Below, one piece after another: positions 17,378 through 26,087 of a DNA stretch of 36,011 nucleotides (the first letter of the stretch is position 1; each line of letters opens with the position of its first letter). This DNA is from Gammaproteobacteria bacterium (GTDB taxonomy: Bacteria; Pseudomonadota; Gammaproteobacteria; Steroidobacterales; Steroidobacteraceae). Below the pieces are notes generated by a model that saw only the letters and a list, made by a program, of their open reading frames with translations, did not search any database and was not told the origin of the DNA. The stretch is from contig JASHSK010000215.1 of assembly GCA_030038755.1 (NCBI GenBank), positions 1-36,011 of the forward strand. The letters are read 5' to 3'. A program made the translations under genes and the position numbers.

Positions 17378-18320
17378 GGCCACTCTCCTGTGCGAGTTGT
17401 ACGCGCGGGTCGAACGTGGACGCTTCGGCCAGCTGCTGGTAGAGCGCGCGCTCGCGCTCGTCCGTCACGGCCGGCACCACGATCTGAACGATCGCGTACA
17501 GATCTCCCGATCCACCCTGGGGCTTGGGCAAACCGCGGCGCGGCAGCCGCAGCTGCTGTCCGGCCGCCGTACCCGACGGCACCTTCAGGCGCACGCGACC
17601 GCCGGGGGTGGGCACTTCGGCGGTCGTACCCAGCACCGCTTCCCACGGCGCGAGGGGCAGGTCCAGGTACAGGTCGTGACCGCTGGGGCGATACAGCGCA
17701 TGCGGGCGCAGGGAGATGTCCAGATACAGATCTCCATTGCTGCCACCGTTGAAACCGCGGCCGCCCTTGCCGGGCAGCCGCAATCTCTGCCCCTGCGTCG
17801 CTCCCTTGGGGATGCGTGCACGAAAAGCCTGCGGCACGCGTCGCAGCCGCCCCCGCTCGTCATACTCGGGCATGTTCAGGTCGAGATCGATCTGTGTCCC
17901 CTCGTACGCTTCCTCGATCGTGATCGGTACGGCGACCTCGAAATCCCGCCCTCGCATCGGCCGCTGCGCGCCGCCCCGCGCGCCCGCCGCTCCCAGATGT
18001 GCGAACAGGTCGGACAGATCGATCTGCTCGGCAAACCCCGAGTCATCACCCTGCCACTCCCACTGTTTCTGCCAGTCCGGGGACGGGCGGAAGTCCTCTC
18101 CGGCACGGTGGGTGCCCAGCTGATCGTAGGCGGCACGCTTCTGCGGATCCTTGAGCGTCTGGTAGGCCTCGGCGACCTCCTTGAACTTCTCCTCTGCACC
18201 CGATTCCTTGGAGACGTCGGGATGGTACTTGCGGGCGAGCTTGCGGTACGCCTGCTTGATCTGCTCCTCACTGGCATCGCGCGCCACCCCGAGGATGGCG
18301 TAGTAGTCCCGGTACTGCAT
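17367..18320 (-). CDS. cbpA: DnaJ-class co-chaperone CbpA
   Basis: J-domain protein that stimulates DnaK and, in Escherichia coli, also binds curved DNA in stationary phase. 317 residues. The J domain occupies residues 1-70 with the HPD triad at 33-35 (KYHPDVS). After a Gly/aromatic linker come the two beta-barrel substrate domains, beginning at [19 protein letters not shown] and at [20 protein letters not shown]. There is no cysteine-rich zinc domain, which separates it from DnaJ. ATG 18320 has GAGG four bases upstream. cbpM follows with an overlap. The gene is divergent from the lipoprotein hydrolase, with 250 bases between. Confidence 0.93.
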   Translation of the reverse strand: MQYRDYYAILGVARDASEEQIKQAYRKLARKYHPDVSKESGAEEKFKEVAEAYQTLKDPQKRAAYDQLGTHRAGEDFRPSPDWQKQWEWQGDDSGFAEQIDLSDLFAHLGAAGARGGAQRPMRGRDFEVAVPITIEEAYEGTQIDLDLNMPEYDERGRLRRVPQAFRARIPKGATQGQRLRLPGKGGRGFNGGSNGDLYLDISLRPHALYRPSGHDLYLDLPLAPWEAVLGTTAEVPTPGGRVRLKVPSGTAAGQQLRLPRRGLPKPQGGSGDLYAIVQIVVPAVTDERERALYQQLAEASTFDPRVQLAQESGHAH

Positions 18321-18356
18321 ACGACCTCGGCGCTGCGCGCCCGTGAACTGACTGAC

Positions 18357-18389
18357 GCAGCGGCTCCGCGGGGCTGCGCGAGCCGCAGC
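18357..18389 (-). promoter_or_regulatory. Leader hairpin upstream of cbpA
   Basis: GCGGCTC / GAGCCGC form a perfect 7-bp stem (18360-18366 with 18380-18386) that extends to ten pairs with one mismatch. It lies 37-70 bases before the cbpA start, so it would be in the 5' leader if transcription begins near the TATTAA at about 18389-18394 on the minus strand. A role in control of a chaperone gene is possible but unproven. Confidence 0.3.
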
Positions 18390-18521
18390 TTAATAGCATG
18401 CAACGAGCGCGGTCCACACGCCATCGCCGCCGCCCGGCATCCTCGCTGCTTGGAATCCCGCCGCCCGTTATCCCACCGCATGGCATCCGGCCGCTTGCTG
18501 GTCGACGCCTGACCCCGGACG

Positions 18522-18527
18522 TAGAAT
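18522..18527 (+). promoter_or_regulatory. Possible -10 box (TAGAAT) for the lipoprotein hydrolase gene
   Basis: TAGAAT matches the sigma-70 -10 consensus at five of six positions and lies 43 bases before the gene. No good -35 is seen at the right distance, so this is weak. Confidence 0.3.
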
Positions 18528-18570
18528 GGCCTCATGTCGCCGAGCGGCGCGCCGAGGGGAGGAGTCAGAC

Positions 18571-20202
18571 ATGGACAGGTTTGGCGCCGCGCGCGTCGCG
18601 GCGGTGGCGGCGACCGCGCTCCTCATGGGGGCCTGCGGTAGCAGCACCAGCACATCGACGGGGTCCGGCGCCACCGCACACGGTACCCTTGCCGAAGACC
18701 CGCCGCTGCGCATCGCCTCGCTGGACGCCGCCGCATTCCAGGCAAATCTCTCCGCGAGCACCGCCGGCGCGCAGCTGCTGCAGCTCGCGGGCGCGCCCAC
18801 CTGCGGCGTCGATTTCTATTATCTCAAATTCTGGACGCTGGGCGGCGCACAGGAGGTCACCGAATCCTCCGGCGCGCTGATGGTACCCACGGGCGCGGCG
18901 CCCGCGTGCTCGGGGCCGCGACCGATCCTGCTGTACGCCCATGCCACGCAAACCAACAAGCTGGCCAACATCGCCGACATCACCGATCCGAGCAATACCG
19001 AGGGCGCGTTGATCGCGGCGATGTTCGCGGCGCAGGGATATATCGTGGTGGCGCCCAACTACGCCGGCTACGACATTTCCACGCTGGGGTATCACCCGTT
19101 CCTGGACGCGCAGCAGCAGTCGGGCGAGATGCTGGATGCATTGGCCGCGGCGCGCACGGCGCTGCCGCACACCTTCGCCTCCGCGACCAGTGACAGCGGA
19201 CAACTGTTCGTCTCCGGCTACTCCGAGGGCGCTCACGTCGCCCTGGCCACGCTGAAGGTTCTCGAGGCCGGCGGCGCCGAGGTGACCGCCGCGGCGGGCG
19301 GCTCCGGTCCCTACGCACTCGAGGCGCTGCTCGACGCGATCATGTTCGGCGATGTCGACATCGGTTCGACGGAGTTCGCACCGCTGCTGTCGACGAGCTA
19401 TCAGCACGAATACGGGAACATCTACAGCACTCCCGGCGATATATACACCTCAACCTACGCAACCGGCATCGAGACGCTGCTGCCCAGCGCTACTCCGGTC
19501 GATACGTTGTTCCAGGAAGGCAAGCTGCCCGAGACGGCGCTGTTCGACAGCACCACCCCGACCGTCACCGTACCCGGCAATACCCTGCTGTCGGGGGAGC
19601 TGACGGCGGCGCTGCAGGCGCCGGCGGCCGACAGCAGCGCCGAGGCGCCCCTCTTCGACGCCGGCTTCGGGACGCCGTACCTGCTGAACGATAGCGTGCG
19701 GGTCGACTGGGCGCTCGACGCGGCCAGCGATCCCGACGGCGAGGATTCGCCGTTGACCGGCGCACCCGCCGCACCGACACTCGCGCCCGCCCCGCCCAGC
19801 TACCCGTGGCGCAACGCCTTCTATCAGAACGACATGCGTTACTGGTACGGCTCGCTCGCGCCGAGCGCACCGCTGCTGATGTGTGGCGGAGAGAACGACC
19901 CGACGGTGTTCTTCCCGGTCGACACGCTCACGATGGCGGCCTACTGGAGCGCCGTGCCGACGGTGAGCACGCTGGACGTGGATCCTGCAACCGGACCCTC
20001 CGGCCCCTACGCGGCCATCCAGTCCACCTTCCAGACCAACGAGGCCAGCGAGATCGCCTACCTGCAGACGCCGGCCGGCGGCGGCCTGAGCGCCGCGGCG
20101 GCCGAGACAGAGTTCGTGGAGGGCTATCACACGACCGTCGCTCCCTACTGCGCGCTCGCGATACGCGCGTTCTTCAGCAATTTCATCGGAGCGGGATCAT
20201 GA
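18571..20202 (+). CDS. Secreted lipoprotein alpha/beta-hydrolase (lipase/esterase-like)
   Basis: Predicted serine hydrolase outside the cytoplasm. The start MDRFGAARVAAVAATALLMGAC reads as a lipoprotein signal, with cysteine after MGA, then a Ser/Thr/Gly linker. The 543 residues carry the nucleophile elbow GYSEG (Ser218), a plausible acid in GGENDP (Asp443) and a C-terminal His in EGYHTT (His520), in the right order for an alpha/beta-hydrolase. The layout resembles secretory lipases. GGAGGAG before ATG 18571 fixes the start over an upstream in-frame ATG. The stop overlaps ompW-type gene 20199 by ATGA. Substrate unknown; a lipid ester fits the OmpW partner. Confidence 0.82.
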   Translation: MDRFGAARVAAVAATALLMGACGSSTSTSTGSGATAHGTLAEDPPLRIASLDAAAFQANLSASTAGAQLLQLAGAPTCGVDFYYLKFWTLGGAQEVTESSGALMVPTGAAPACSGPRPILLYAHATQTNKLANIADITDPSNTEGALIAAMFAAQGYIVVAPNYAGYDISTLGYHPFLDAQQQSGEMLDALAAARTALPHTFASATSDSGQLFVSGYSEGAHVALATLKVLEAGGAEVTAAAGGSGPYALEALLDAIMFGDVDIGSTEFAPLLSTSYQHEYGNIYSTPGDIYTSTYATGIETLLPSATPVDTLFQEGKLPETALFDSTTPTVTVPGNTLLSGELTAALQAPAADSSAEAPLFDAGFGTPYLLNDSVRVDWALDAASDPDGEDSPLTGAPAAPTLAPAPPSYPWRNAFYQNDMRYWYGSLAPSAPLLMCGGENDPTVFFPVDTLTMAAYWSAVPTVSTLDVDPATGPSGPYAAIQSTFQTNEASEIAYLQTPAGGGLSAAAAETEFVEGYHTTVAPYCALAIRAFFSNFIGAGS

Positions 20203-20915
20203 TGAAACCCTCTGCGCGCCTGGCGTGCGCCGGCCTGCTGGGCCTCGTCCTGACGCTGGGCGTCGCAGCAGAGGTGCGGGCCGATGACGGCACCGATGCG
20301 CCCGCCAACACCGTGCGCCTGGGCCTGTACGACATCTTCTATCACGTGCACGCCGGGAACCTGTCCGGACCGTACGTGCCGGCGGGGGTCGGTCTGGACG
20401 TGAACGATGTGCAGACGCTCTACGCCGCGTACGTGCGCACCTTCCTCACCCACTTCGATCTGGAGCTGGCGCTCGGCTGGCCCCCGCTCACCAAGACCGT
20501 CGGCCGCGGTCCCGCGACGCTCGGCTCGGTGCCCTACAACGGCCAGGTCATCTCCACGGCGCGCTGGTTCGGTCCGTCCCTGCTGCTGAACTATGTATTC
20601 TTCGATCGCAGCCACGCGCTGCGCCCCTATGTCGGTGTGGGCGTGAACTACACCAGCTTCTACGACCGCGACTCCACTGCGCAGGGCAACGCCGCCAGCG
20701 GCGGGCCGACCCGGCTCTCGCTGACCCCCTCCGCGGGGCCGGTGGGCACCATTGGCCTGAGCTACCACGTCACGCCGCGCTGGGGCGTGTTCGTCTCCTA
20801 CTCCTTCTCCGAAGTACAGACCAACCTCAGCGCCGACACGGTCGGCGTGATCCGCACGACCCACGTGAGCTTCGGCCCGGAAGCCCTGATCGTGGCGGCC
20901 GGCTATTCCTTCTGA
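20199..20915 (+). CDS. OmpW-family outer-membrane protein
   Basis: Small beta-barrel protein of the OmpW/AlkL group, linked to passage of hydrophobic compounds across the outer membrane. 238 residues: signal peptide MMKPSARLACAGLLGLVLTLGVAAEVRA, then VRLGLYDIFYHVHAGNLSG, PLTSVQ-like strand patterns, a DLELALGWP strand, LRPYVGVGVNYTSFY, and the C-terminal aromatic residue in AGYSF that barrel assembly needs. ATG 20199 overlaps the hydrolase stop (ATGA); a second ATG follows directly. The coupling suggests the hydrolase releases something this channel admits, which is inference. Confidence 0.85.
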   Translation: MMKPSARLACAGLLGLVLTLGVAAEVRADDGTDAPANTVRLGLYDIFYHVHAGNLSGPYVPAGVGLDVNDVQTLYAAYVRTFLTHFDLELALGWPPLTKTVGRGPATLGSVPYNGQVISTARWFGPSLLLNYVFFDRSHALRPYVGVGVNYTSFYDRDSTAQGNAASGGPTRLSLTPSAGPVGTIGLSYHVTPRWGVFVSYSFSEVQTNLSADTVGVIRTTHVSFGPEALIVAAGYSF

Positions 20916-20917
20916 CG

Positions 20918-20953
20918 CAGCCACGCCGGCACCGCCGCCGTCCGGCGTTGCTG
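20918..20953. terminator. Hairpin between convergent ompW-type gene and sthA
   Basis: CAGCCACGCCGG pairs with CCGGCGTTGCTG at 11 of 12 positions around a 12-base loop. It fills most of the 44 bases between the two stops and could serve both directions, but no T-run follows on either strand. Confidence 0.5.
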
Positions 20954-20959
20954 CCATAG

Positions 20960-22348
20960 CTACGTCAAACGATTCAGGCCGTTGTAAGCGGCGACACGGT
21001 ACGCCTCCGCCATGGTCGGATAGTTGAAGGTCGTGTCGATGAAGAAGCGCACGTTATTGATGTCGCTGCTCGCCATGACCGTCTGACCGATGTGGATGAT
21101 CTCGGCGGCGCCGTCGCCGAAGCAGTGCACTCCGAGCACGCGCAGCGTCTCGGTGTGGAACAGGATCTTGAGCATGCCGATGCGCTCGTTGGCGATCTGC
21201 GCGCGTGCCAGGCTCTTGAAGCTCGCCCGACCGACCTCGTAGGGAACGCGCTGTTCGATCAGCTCGCGCTCGCTCTTACCCACCGAGGAGATCTCGGGGA
21301 TGGTGTAGATGCCGCTGGGAGTCAGCTCGGCGCGCTGCGGCGGATCGCGCGGGTCGAGGATGTGGCGCACGGCGCGGCTGCCCTGCACGTAGGCCGCGCT
21401 GGCGAGCGCCGGCGGGCCGCAGACATCCCCTGCGGCGTAGATGTGCGGCACGGCGGTCTGAAAATACTCGTTGACCGCCAGCTGGCCGCGACTGTCCGGC
21501 GGCAGGCCGACCGCTTCGAGATTCATGCCGTCGGTGTTGCCGGTGCGGCCGTTGGCCCATAGCAGCACGTCGCAGCGGATGCGTCGGCCGCTCGCCAGCT
21601 CCAGCACCACGTCCGCCTCACGCGTCTGCAGCCGCGCGAACTGCTCGTGGTGATGAATCACCGCTCCCTGCTCGTGCAGATGATAGGAAAGCGCCTCGGT
21701 GATCTCATCGTCCAGGAAGGACAGCAGTCGCTGCTGGGTGTTGACGAGCGTGACCTTGCAGCCCAGGCTGAGGAATATCGAGGCGTACTCGCAGCCGATG
21801 GTGCCGGCGCCGAAAATGCCCACCACGAAGGGAGTGCGATCGAAGTGCAGGATGCTGTCGCTGTCGCGCACCAGCGGGTGAGTGAAGTCCAGCTCCGGGG
21901 GATGATACGGACGCGACCCCGTGGCGATGACGACGTGATCGGCGCTCACGCGCTGCGGCGGCGCGTGCGGCGGCCGCAGCTCGACGGTATGCGCATCCAC
22001 GAACTGAGCGGCGCCGGCGAGCACCGGCACGCGGTTGCGTTCGTAGAAGCGTCGCCGGTTGGCAACCTGCGCCTCGATGACCGCCCCGGCCGAGGCGAGC
22101 AGCTGCGGGTAATCCAGGTGCAGCTGCGCGCGCAGCGGCTGCAGCAGCGGGTTCTCGCGCGCGGCGCGCAGCGTGCTCGCCGCCTGGCGCAGCGCCTTGC
22201 TCGGGATGGTCCCCCAGTGCGTGCAGCCGCCGCCCACCTCCGCATATCGCTCGATGACCGCCACACGCCGGCCGTTCTTGGCGGCCATCATCGCCGCGCC
22301 CTCGCCGGCCGGGCCGGTGCCGATGACCAGTATGTCGTAATGATCCAT
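20960..22348 (-). CDS. sthA: Soluble pyridine nucleotide transhydrogenase
   Basis: Cytosolic FAD enzyme that transfers hydride between NADPH and NAD, usually draining excess NADPH. 462 residues (466 in Escherichia coli). The FAD site is [18 protein letters not shown] at 9-26; the region that holds the redox disulfide in related flavoproteins reads [15 protein letters not shown], with only one Cys, the mark of SthA over lipoamide dehydrogenase. The NAD site is [14 protein letters not shown], and the C-terminal dimer domain has [15 protein letters not shown]. It sits alone apart from the MFS gene upstream on the same strand, 60 bases away. Confidence 0.96.
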   Translation of the reverse strand: MDHYDILVIGTGPAGEGAAMMAAKNGRRVAVIERYAEVGGGCTHWGTIPSKALRQAASTLRAARENPLLQPLRAQLHLDYPQLLASAGAVIEAQVANRRRFYERNRVPVLAGAAQFVDAHTVELRPPHAPPQRVSADHVVIATGSRPYHPPELDFTHPLVRDSDSILHFDRTPFVVGIFGAGTIGCEYASIFLSLGCKVTLVNTQQRLLSFLDDEITEALSYHLHEQGAVIHHHEQFARLQTREADVVLELASGRRIRCDVLLWANGRTGNTDGMNLEAVGLPPDSRGQLAVNEYFQTAVPHIYAAGDVCGPPALASAAYVQGSRAVRHILDPRDPPQRAELTPSGIYTIPEISSVGKSERELIEQRVPYEVGRASFKSLARAQIANERIGMLKILFHTETLRVLGVHCFGDGAAEIIHIGQTVMASSDINNVRFFIDTTFNYPTMAEAYRVAAYNGLNRLT

Positions 22349-22408
22349 GCATCGATGGTAGCCGAAGGCGACCGCGGCCGCTGCGACGTGACCCGCAGCG
22401 CCGGGTGC

Positions 22409-23884
22409 TCAGACGGCGCTCGACAGCGGTGCGGCGATGCTCTCGAGCGTGCGGCCCTCGGCATCCACGCCGAGGCCGATCTCGGTGCCGGCGGCGATCA
22501 GCAGCAGCAGCGCCGCGAGCGCATAGCCGGCGCTGACACGCACGGCCGAATCCGAGCCGATGAGCCAGCCGAACAGCAACGGCGAGAGGCTGCCGCCGAG
22601 CGCCGTGCCGATCGCATACGCGCAGGCGATCGCCAGCGCGCGCGTCTCGAGCGGGAAAATTTCGCTGGCCGTCAGATAGGCCGAGCTCGCAGCCGCGGAG
22701 GCGAAGAAGAAGATCAGCATCCAGGCGGCGGTCTGCGTGAAGGCCGAGAGCCGCCCGGCCGCGAACAGCGCCGCGGTGACCAGCAGCAGCAGCGCGCTCA
22801 GCGCGAACGTACCTGCGATCATGCGCCGCCGACCGATGGTGTCGAACAGCGGCCCGAGTGCGATCGGGCCGAGCAGATTACCCGCCGCGAGCGTCAGCAT
22901 GTACAGCCCCACGTGCGCACCGGGTACGTGATAGAAGCGTGTCAGCACGAGCCCATAGGTGAAGAACACCGCGTTGTAGAGAAACGCCTGACAGGTCATG
23001 AGCACCACGGACAGGACGCTGCGCGCGCGGTATACACCGAACATGGCGCGCAACATCAGGCCCAGGCCGAACACGCGCCGCGGGTGCACCTCGATGCGCT
23101 CAGTGGCGGGAGGGAGCTGCCGGGACGTAGCGGAAGAGACCTGGGCCTCCAGCGATTGCATGGTGCGCTCGGCCTCCCCGGCGCGACAGTGCGTCACGAG
23201 CCAGCGCGGACTCTCGGGCACCAGGCGGCGCAGGAACAGCACCGAGATACCGAGCACCGCGCCCAGCGCGAAACCCACGCGCCAGCCCAGCTGCTGTGGC
23301 AGCCAGTGCGGATTGAGGATCACCACCGACACTCCGGCGCCCGCGGCCGCACCGAACCAGAAACTGCCGTTGACCGCCAGGTCGATGCGCCCGCGGAAGC
23401 GGGCCGGGATCAGCTCGTCGATCGCCGAGTTCACCGCGGAGTACTCGCCGCCGATACCCACGCCGGTGATGAGCCGGAACGCCGCGAAGCTCGCGAAGCT
23501 CCAGGACAGCGCGGTGAGCAGCACTCCCGCCAGATACACGCACAGCGTCAGGTAGAACACCAGCCGGCGGCCGTTGCGGTCCGTGAGCCACCCGGACAGC
23601 AACGCCCCACCGATCGCCCCGATCACGTATGCCGAAGCGGCCGCGCCCAGCTGCGCGCTGCTCAGGTGCAGCGTGTGCACGTCCTGCAGCGCCGGACCGA
23701 TCGAGCCGACGATCGTGACTTCGAGCCCGTCGAGGATCCACGTGATGCCGAGGGCGACCACGAGCAGCAGGTGCACGCGGCTCCACGGCAGGCGGTCGAG
23801 GCGCGCGGGAATATCGGTGCGGATCACGGCCTCGGGCGATGATGGGACGATGATGGCGGCTGCCTCCTGCGACCCTGCTGCCAC
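22409..23884 (-). CDS. MFS transporter, metabolite:H+ symporter type
   Basis: Inner-membrane carrier of about 491 residues with 12 predicted helices. The first starts at VHLLLVVALGITWILDGLEV near 38. Loop 2-3 has the MFS motif GWLTDRNGRR and loop 8-9 its repeat GPLFDTIGRRR; ITGVGIGGEYSAVNSAIDEL and PESPRWL are typical of sugar, organic acid and NiaP-like niacin carriers. The central loop is long and cytosolic. Substrate cannot be told from sequence. The start is uncertain: GTG 23884 has a weak ribosome site, while a strong GGAGG lies about 20 bases inside the frame, before ATC codons. Confidence 0.85.
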   Translation of the reverse strand: MAAGSQEAAAIIVPSSPEAVIRTDIPARLDRLPWSRVHLLLVVALGITWILDGLEVTIVGSIGPALQDVHTLHLSSAQLGAAASAYVIGAIGGALLSGWLTDRNGRRLVFYLTLCVYLAGVLLTALSWSFASFAAFRLITGVGIGGEYSAVNSAIDELIPARFRGRIDLAVNGSFWFGAAAGAGVSVVILNPHWLPQQLGWRVGFALGAVLGISVLFLRRLVPESPRWLVTHCRAGEAERTMQSLEAQVSSATSRQLPPATERIEVHPRRVFGLGLMLRAMFGVYRARSVLSVVLMTCQAFLYNAVFFTYGLVLTRFYHVPGAHVGLYMLTLAAGNLLGPIALGPLFDTIGRRRMIAGTFALSALLLLVTAALFAAGRLSAFTQTAAWMLIFFFASAAASSAYLTASEIFPLETRALAIACAYAIGTALGGSLSPLLFGWLIGSDSAVRVSAGYALAALLLLIAAGTEIGLGVDAEGRTLESIAAPLSSAV

Positions 23885-23992
23885 GAGAGCCTGCCGGTGA
23901 GCGCGTGCGCGCGCCAGCGATGCGCAGCACCGAGCGCTCGTCAGACGGCCCCGTCAGTGAATGCGGCGGCGCGCGCGCCTGGCGGACTTCGC

Positions 23993-23998
23993 CTAGAA
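23993..23998 (+). promoter_or_regulatory. Possible -10 box (TAGAAT) for marC
   Basis: TAGAAT 28 bases before the chosen marC start, at a distance that fits a short leader. No clear -35 is seen. Confidence 0.3.
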
Positions 23999-24026
23999 TA
24001 GTGCGGCAGACGGGAGCGTGGCGACG

Positions 24027-24695
24027 GTGAGCGCGGTGATCAGCAGTGTCGTGGGCGCCTTCCTGCTGACCTTCGCGGGACTGTTCCCCATCGTCAACCC
24101 CTTCGAGGCCGCGCCCTTCTTCCTCGTCATGACCCGCGACCTCTCCAGCGGCGAGCGGCACGCGCTCGCCTGGCGGGTGGCCGTCAACGGCTTCGCGCTG
24201 CTGCTCGGCTCGATGGTGCTCGGGCCCTGGCTGCTGGAATTCTTCGGCATTCAAACACCGGTGGTACGCATCGCCGGCGGTCTGGTGGTCACCGCGCTCG
24301 GCTGGAAGCTGCTCACGCAGGAGCAGTGGTCCGATCACGGGCAGGGCAAGATGCCACAGCGCGAGGGCCAGTCGGCCGGCGCATTCTATCCTCTCACGAT
24401 GCCGCTGACGGTCGGGCCGGGCTCGATCTCCGTGGCGGTCGCGATCGGCAGCCGCAAGGCCCCGGGCGGACTGCAGGTCTCCCAGACGGCGCTGCACGCC
24501 ATCGGCGCGCTGATCGGGCTGCTGGCGATCGCCGTGACCATCTACGTCGCCTACCGCTCCGCGGAACGCATGGCACGGCTGCTGGGTGCCACGGGCCTGG
24601 ACGTGATGGTGCGCCTGTCGGCCTTCATCCTGATGTGCATCGGCCTGGAGTTCATCTGGACCGGCTACAGCGCCCTGGCGCTGGCGGGGCGCTAG
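24027..24695 (+). CDS. marC: MarC family integral membrane protein
   Basis: Inner-membrane protein of the MarC/UPF0056 family; despite the name it has not been shown to confer drug resistance, and its function is unknown. 222 residues with six predicted helices in two halves: AFLLTFAGLFPIVNPFEAAPFF near 10, GFALLLGSMVLGPWLLEFFG, VRIAGGLVVTALGWKLL, then PLTMPLTVGPGSISVAVAIG, the second-half signature, and two more helices. GTG 24027 is ten bases after GGGAG; an earlier GTG at 24018 is too close to that site. The stop codon falls in the first unit of a tandem repeat. Confidence 0.9.
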   Translation: MSAVISSVVGAFLLTFAGLFPIVNPFEAAPFFLVMTRDLSSGERHALAWRVAVNGFALLLGSMVLGPWLLEFFGIQTPVVRIAGGLVVTALGWKLLTQEQWSDHGQGKMPQREGQSAGAFYPLTMPLTVGPGSISVAVAIGSRKAPGGLQVSQTALHAIGALIGLLAIAVTIYVAYRSAERMARLLGATGLDVMVRLSAFILMCIGLEFIWTGYSALALAGR

Positions 24696-24783
24696 CTCGC
24701 TGGCGCGCCGCTAGCTCGCTGGCGCGGCGCTAGCCCGCTCGCGGTGCGCACTCGCTGTGCGGGGCGCACACCCGCTGTGCGGC
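24691..24783. repeat. 17-20-bp degenerate tandem repeat at the marC stop
   Basis: Five units. The first two, GCTAGCTCGCTGGCGCGCC (24691) and GCTAGCTCGCTGGCGCGGC (24710), differ at one base. The third is shorter (GCTAGCCCGCTCGCGGT, 24729), and units four and five share GCGCAC...CGCTGTGCGG. The marC TAG lies in unit one. Units contain small palindromes (GCTAGC) that could fold, but there is no T-run. Confidence 0.85.
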
Positions 24784-24845
24784 GCGCGCCGTCGCCGAGA
24801 CGGATTCCAGCCCTGCCGGCGGCGCTCATCTGGCACACTTGCCCC

Positions 24846-26087
24846 ATGTCAGCCTCGCCGCCCACGCGCCACGCCCATCCGATCGTGTTCCTGGTGCTGT
24901 ACCTGCCTTACGGGATCCCGGGCGGGTACATCATCGTGACGCTGGCATACCTGCTCTCGCAGGCGGGCGTGAGCGTCACGCAGATCGCCGCGCTCGTGGC
25001 CCTGTCGTACGTGCCTCAGACCTGGAAGGTGGCGTGGGCGCCGATCGTGGACACCATGCTGACGCTGCGGCTGTGGTACGTGATGGCCACGGCATTGAGC
25101 GGACTGCTGATGCTGGGCGCGGCGTTCGTGCCGGCGCGCTCGCAGTACCTCTGGTTGCTCGATGTGCTCGTGGTTCTGATGGGTGTTACCAGCAGCGTCT
25201 CGGGTATGGCCACGGAGAGCCTCATGGCGCATGCGACCGACCGCAGCGAGCAGGGTCGTGCCGGCGGCTGGTCGCAGGCAGGTAACCTCGGTGGGCAGGG
25301 CCTGGGCGGGGGCGCGGCCCTCTGGCTCGCACAGCACGCCACGGGCTGGAGCGCAGGCGCAGTACTCGCGGTCGCGTGCCTGCTGTGTTGCACGGCGCTG
25401 CTGGCGCTGCCGGAGCCGGCGCGCGTGCGCACCGCACAGCGCTACGGTGCGCAGCTGCTTGGCGTTCTGCGGGAGGTGTGGGCACTGGCGCGCTCGCGCA
25501 GCGGATTGCTGGTGGCGCTGCTGGTGTTTCTGCCACTGAGCACGGGCGCCGCCTCCAATCTGTGGTCGCCGCTGGCGCGCGACTGGCATGCGGGCGCCAA
25601 CATCGTCGCGCTGGTGACGGGCGTGCTCAGTGGGTTCATCGCCATGGTCGGCTGCCTGCTCGGCGGCTTCATCACCGACCTCATCAATCGCAAGGCCTCC
25701 TACGCGCTCGCTGGTATCGCGATGGCGCTGTGTGCCATCGTGATGGCGCTCGCGCCGCACTCTCCGATGAGCTTCATCGTCTACACCAGTCTCTATATGC
25801 TGATCAGCGGCTGGGCGTGGGCGGCCTTTTCCGGCGCGACGCTCGAGGCCATCGGCCAGGGAGCGGCCGCGACCAAGTACAACGTGCTCGCCTGCCTGTC
25901 GAACATCCCCATCACCTACATGACGCTCGTCGACGGCGCAGCGCGCACGCGCTGGGGCCCCGCGGGAATGTTGTTCACCGAGGCGCTGATCGGCCTGCTC
26001 GCCGTGCTGATCTTCGTTGCCGTGGCCCTGGTCGCGCGTCCGCGCGCGACGACGGCGAGCTACGCGTCGCCCGCGGCGCAGTCATGA
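24846..26087 (+). CDS. MFS transporter, PAT/AmpG-like
   Basis: Inner-membrane carrier of 413 residues with about 12 helices. The N-terminal IVFLVLYLPYGIPGGYI, the loop YVPQTWKVAWAPIVDT and MATESLMAH near 120 resemble the peptide-acetyl-CoA-transporter group that includes the muropeptide permease AmpG and related proteins in Gammaproteobacteria; substrate here is unknown. The second half has GGFITDLINRKASYAL. ATG 24846 starts the conserved part, but no ribosome site precedes it, so it may be leaderless or start elsewhere. Its TGA and the stop of the convergent diguanylate cyclase gene share TCATGA. Confidence 0.8.
   Translation: MSASPPTRHAHPIVFLVLYLPYGIPGGYIIVTLAYLLSQAGVSVTQIAALVALSYVPQTWKVAWAPIVDTMLTLRLWYVMATALSGLLMLGAAFVPARSQYLWLLDVLVVLMGVTSSVSGMATESLMAHATDRSEQGRAGGWSQAGNLGGQGLGGGAALWLAQHATGWSAGAVLAVACLLCCTALLALPEPARVRTAQRYGAQLLGVLREVWALARSRSGLLVALLVFLPLSTGAASNLWSPLARDWHAGANIVALVTGVLSGFIAMVGCLLGGFITDLINRKASYALAGIAMALCAIVMALAPHSPMSFIVYTSLYMLISGWAWAAFSGATLEAIGQGAAATKYNVLACLSNIPITYMTLVDGAARTRWGPAGMLFTEALIGLLAVLIFVAVALVARPRATTASYASPAAQS

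Noticed and set aside
24836-24847. TGGCAC...TTGC before the PAT carrier, resembling a sigma-54 promoter
   Set aside because: The GG-to-GC distance is three bases too short for sigma-54, and it sits directly at the start codon.
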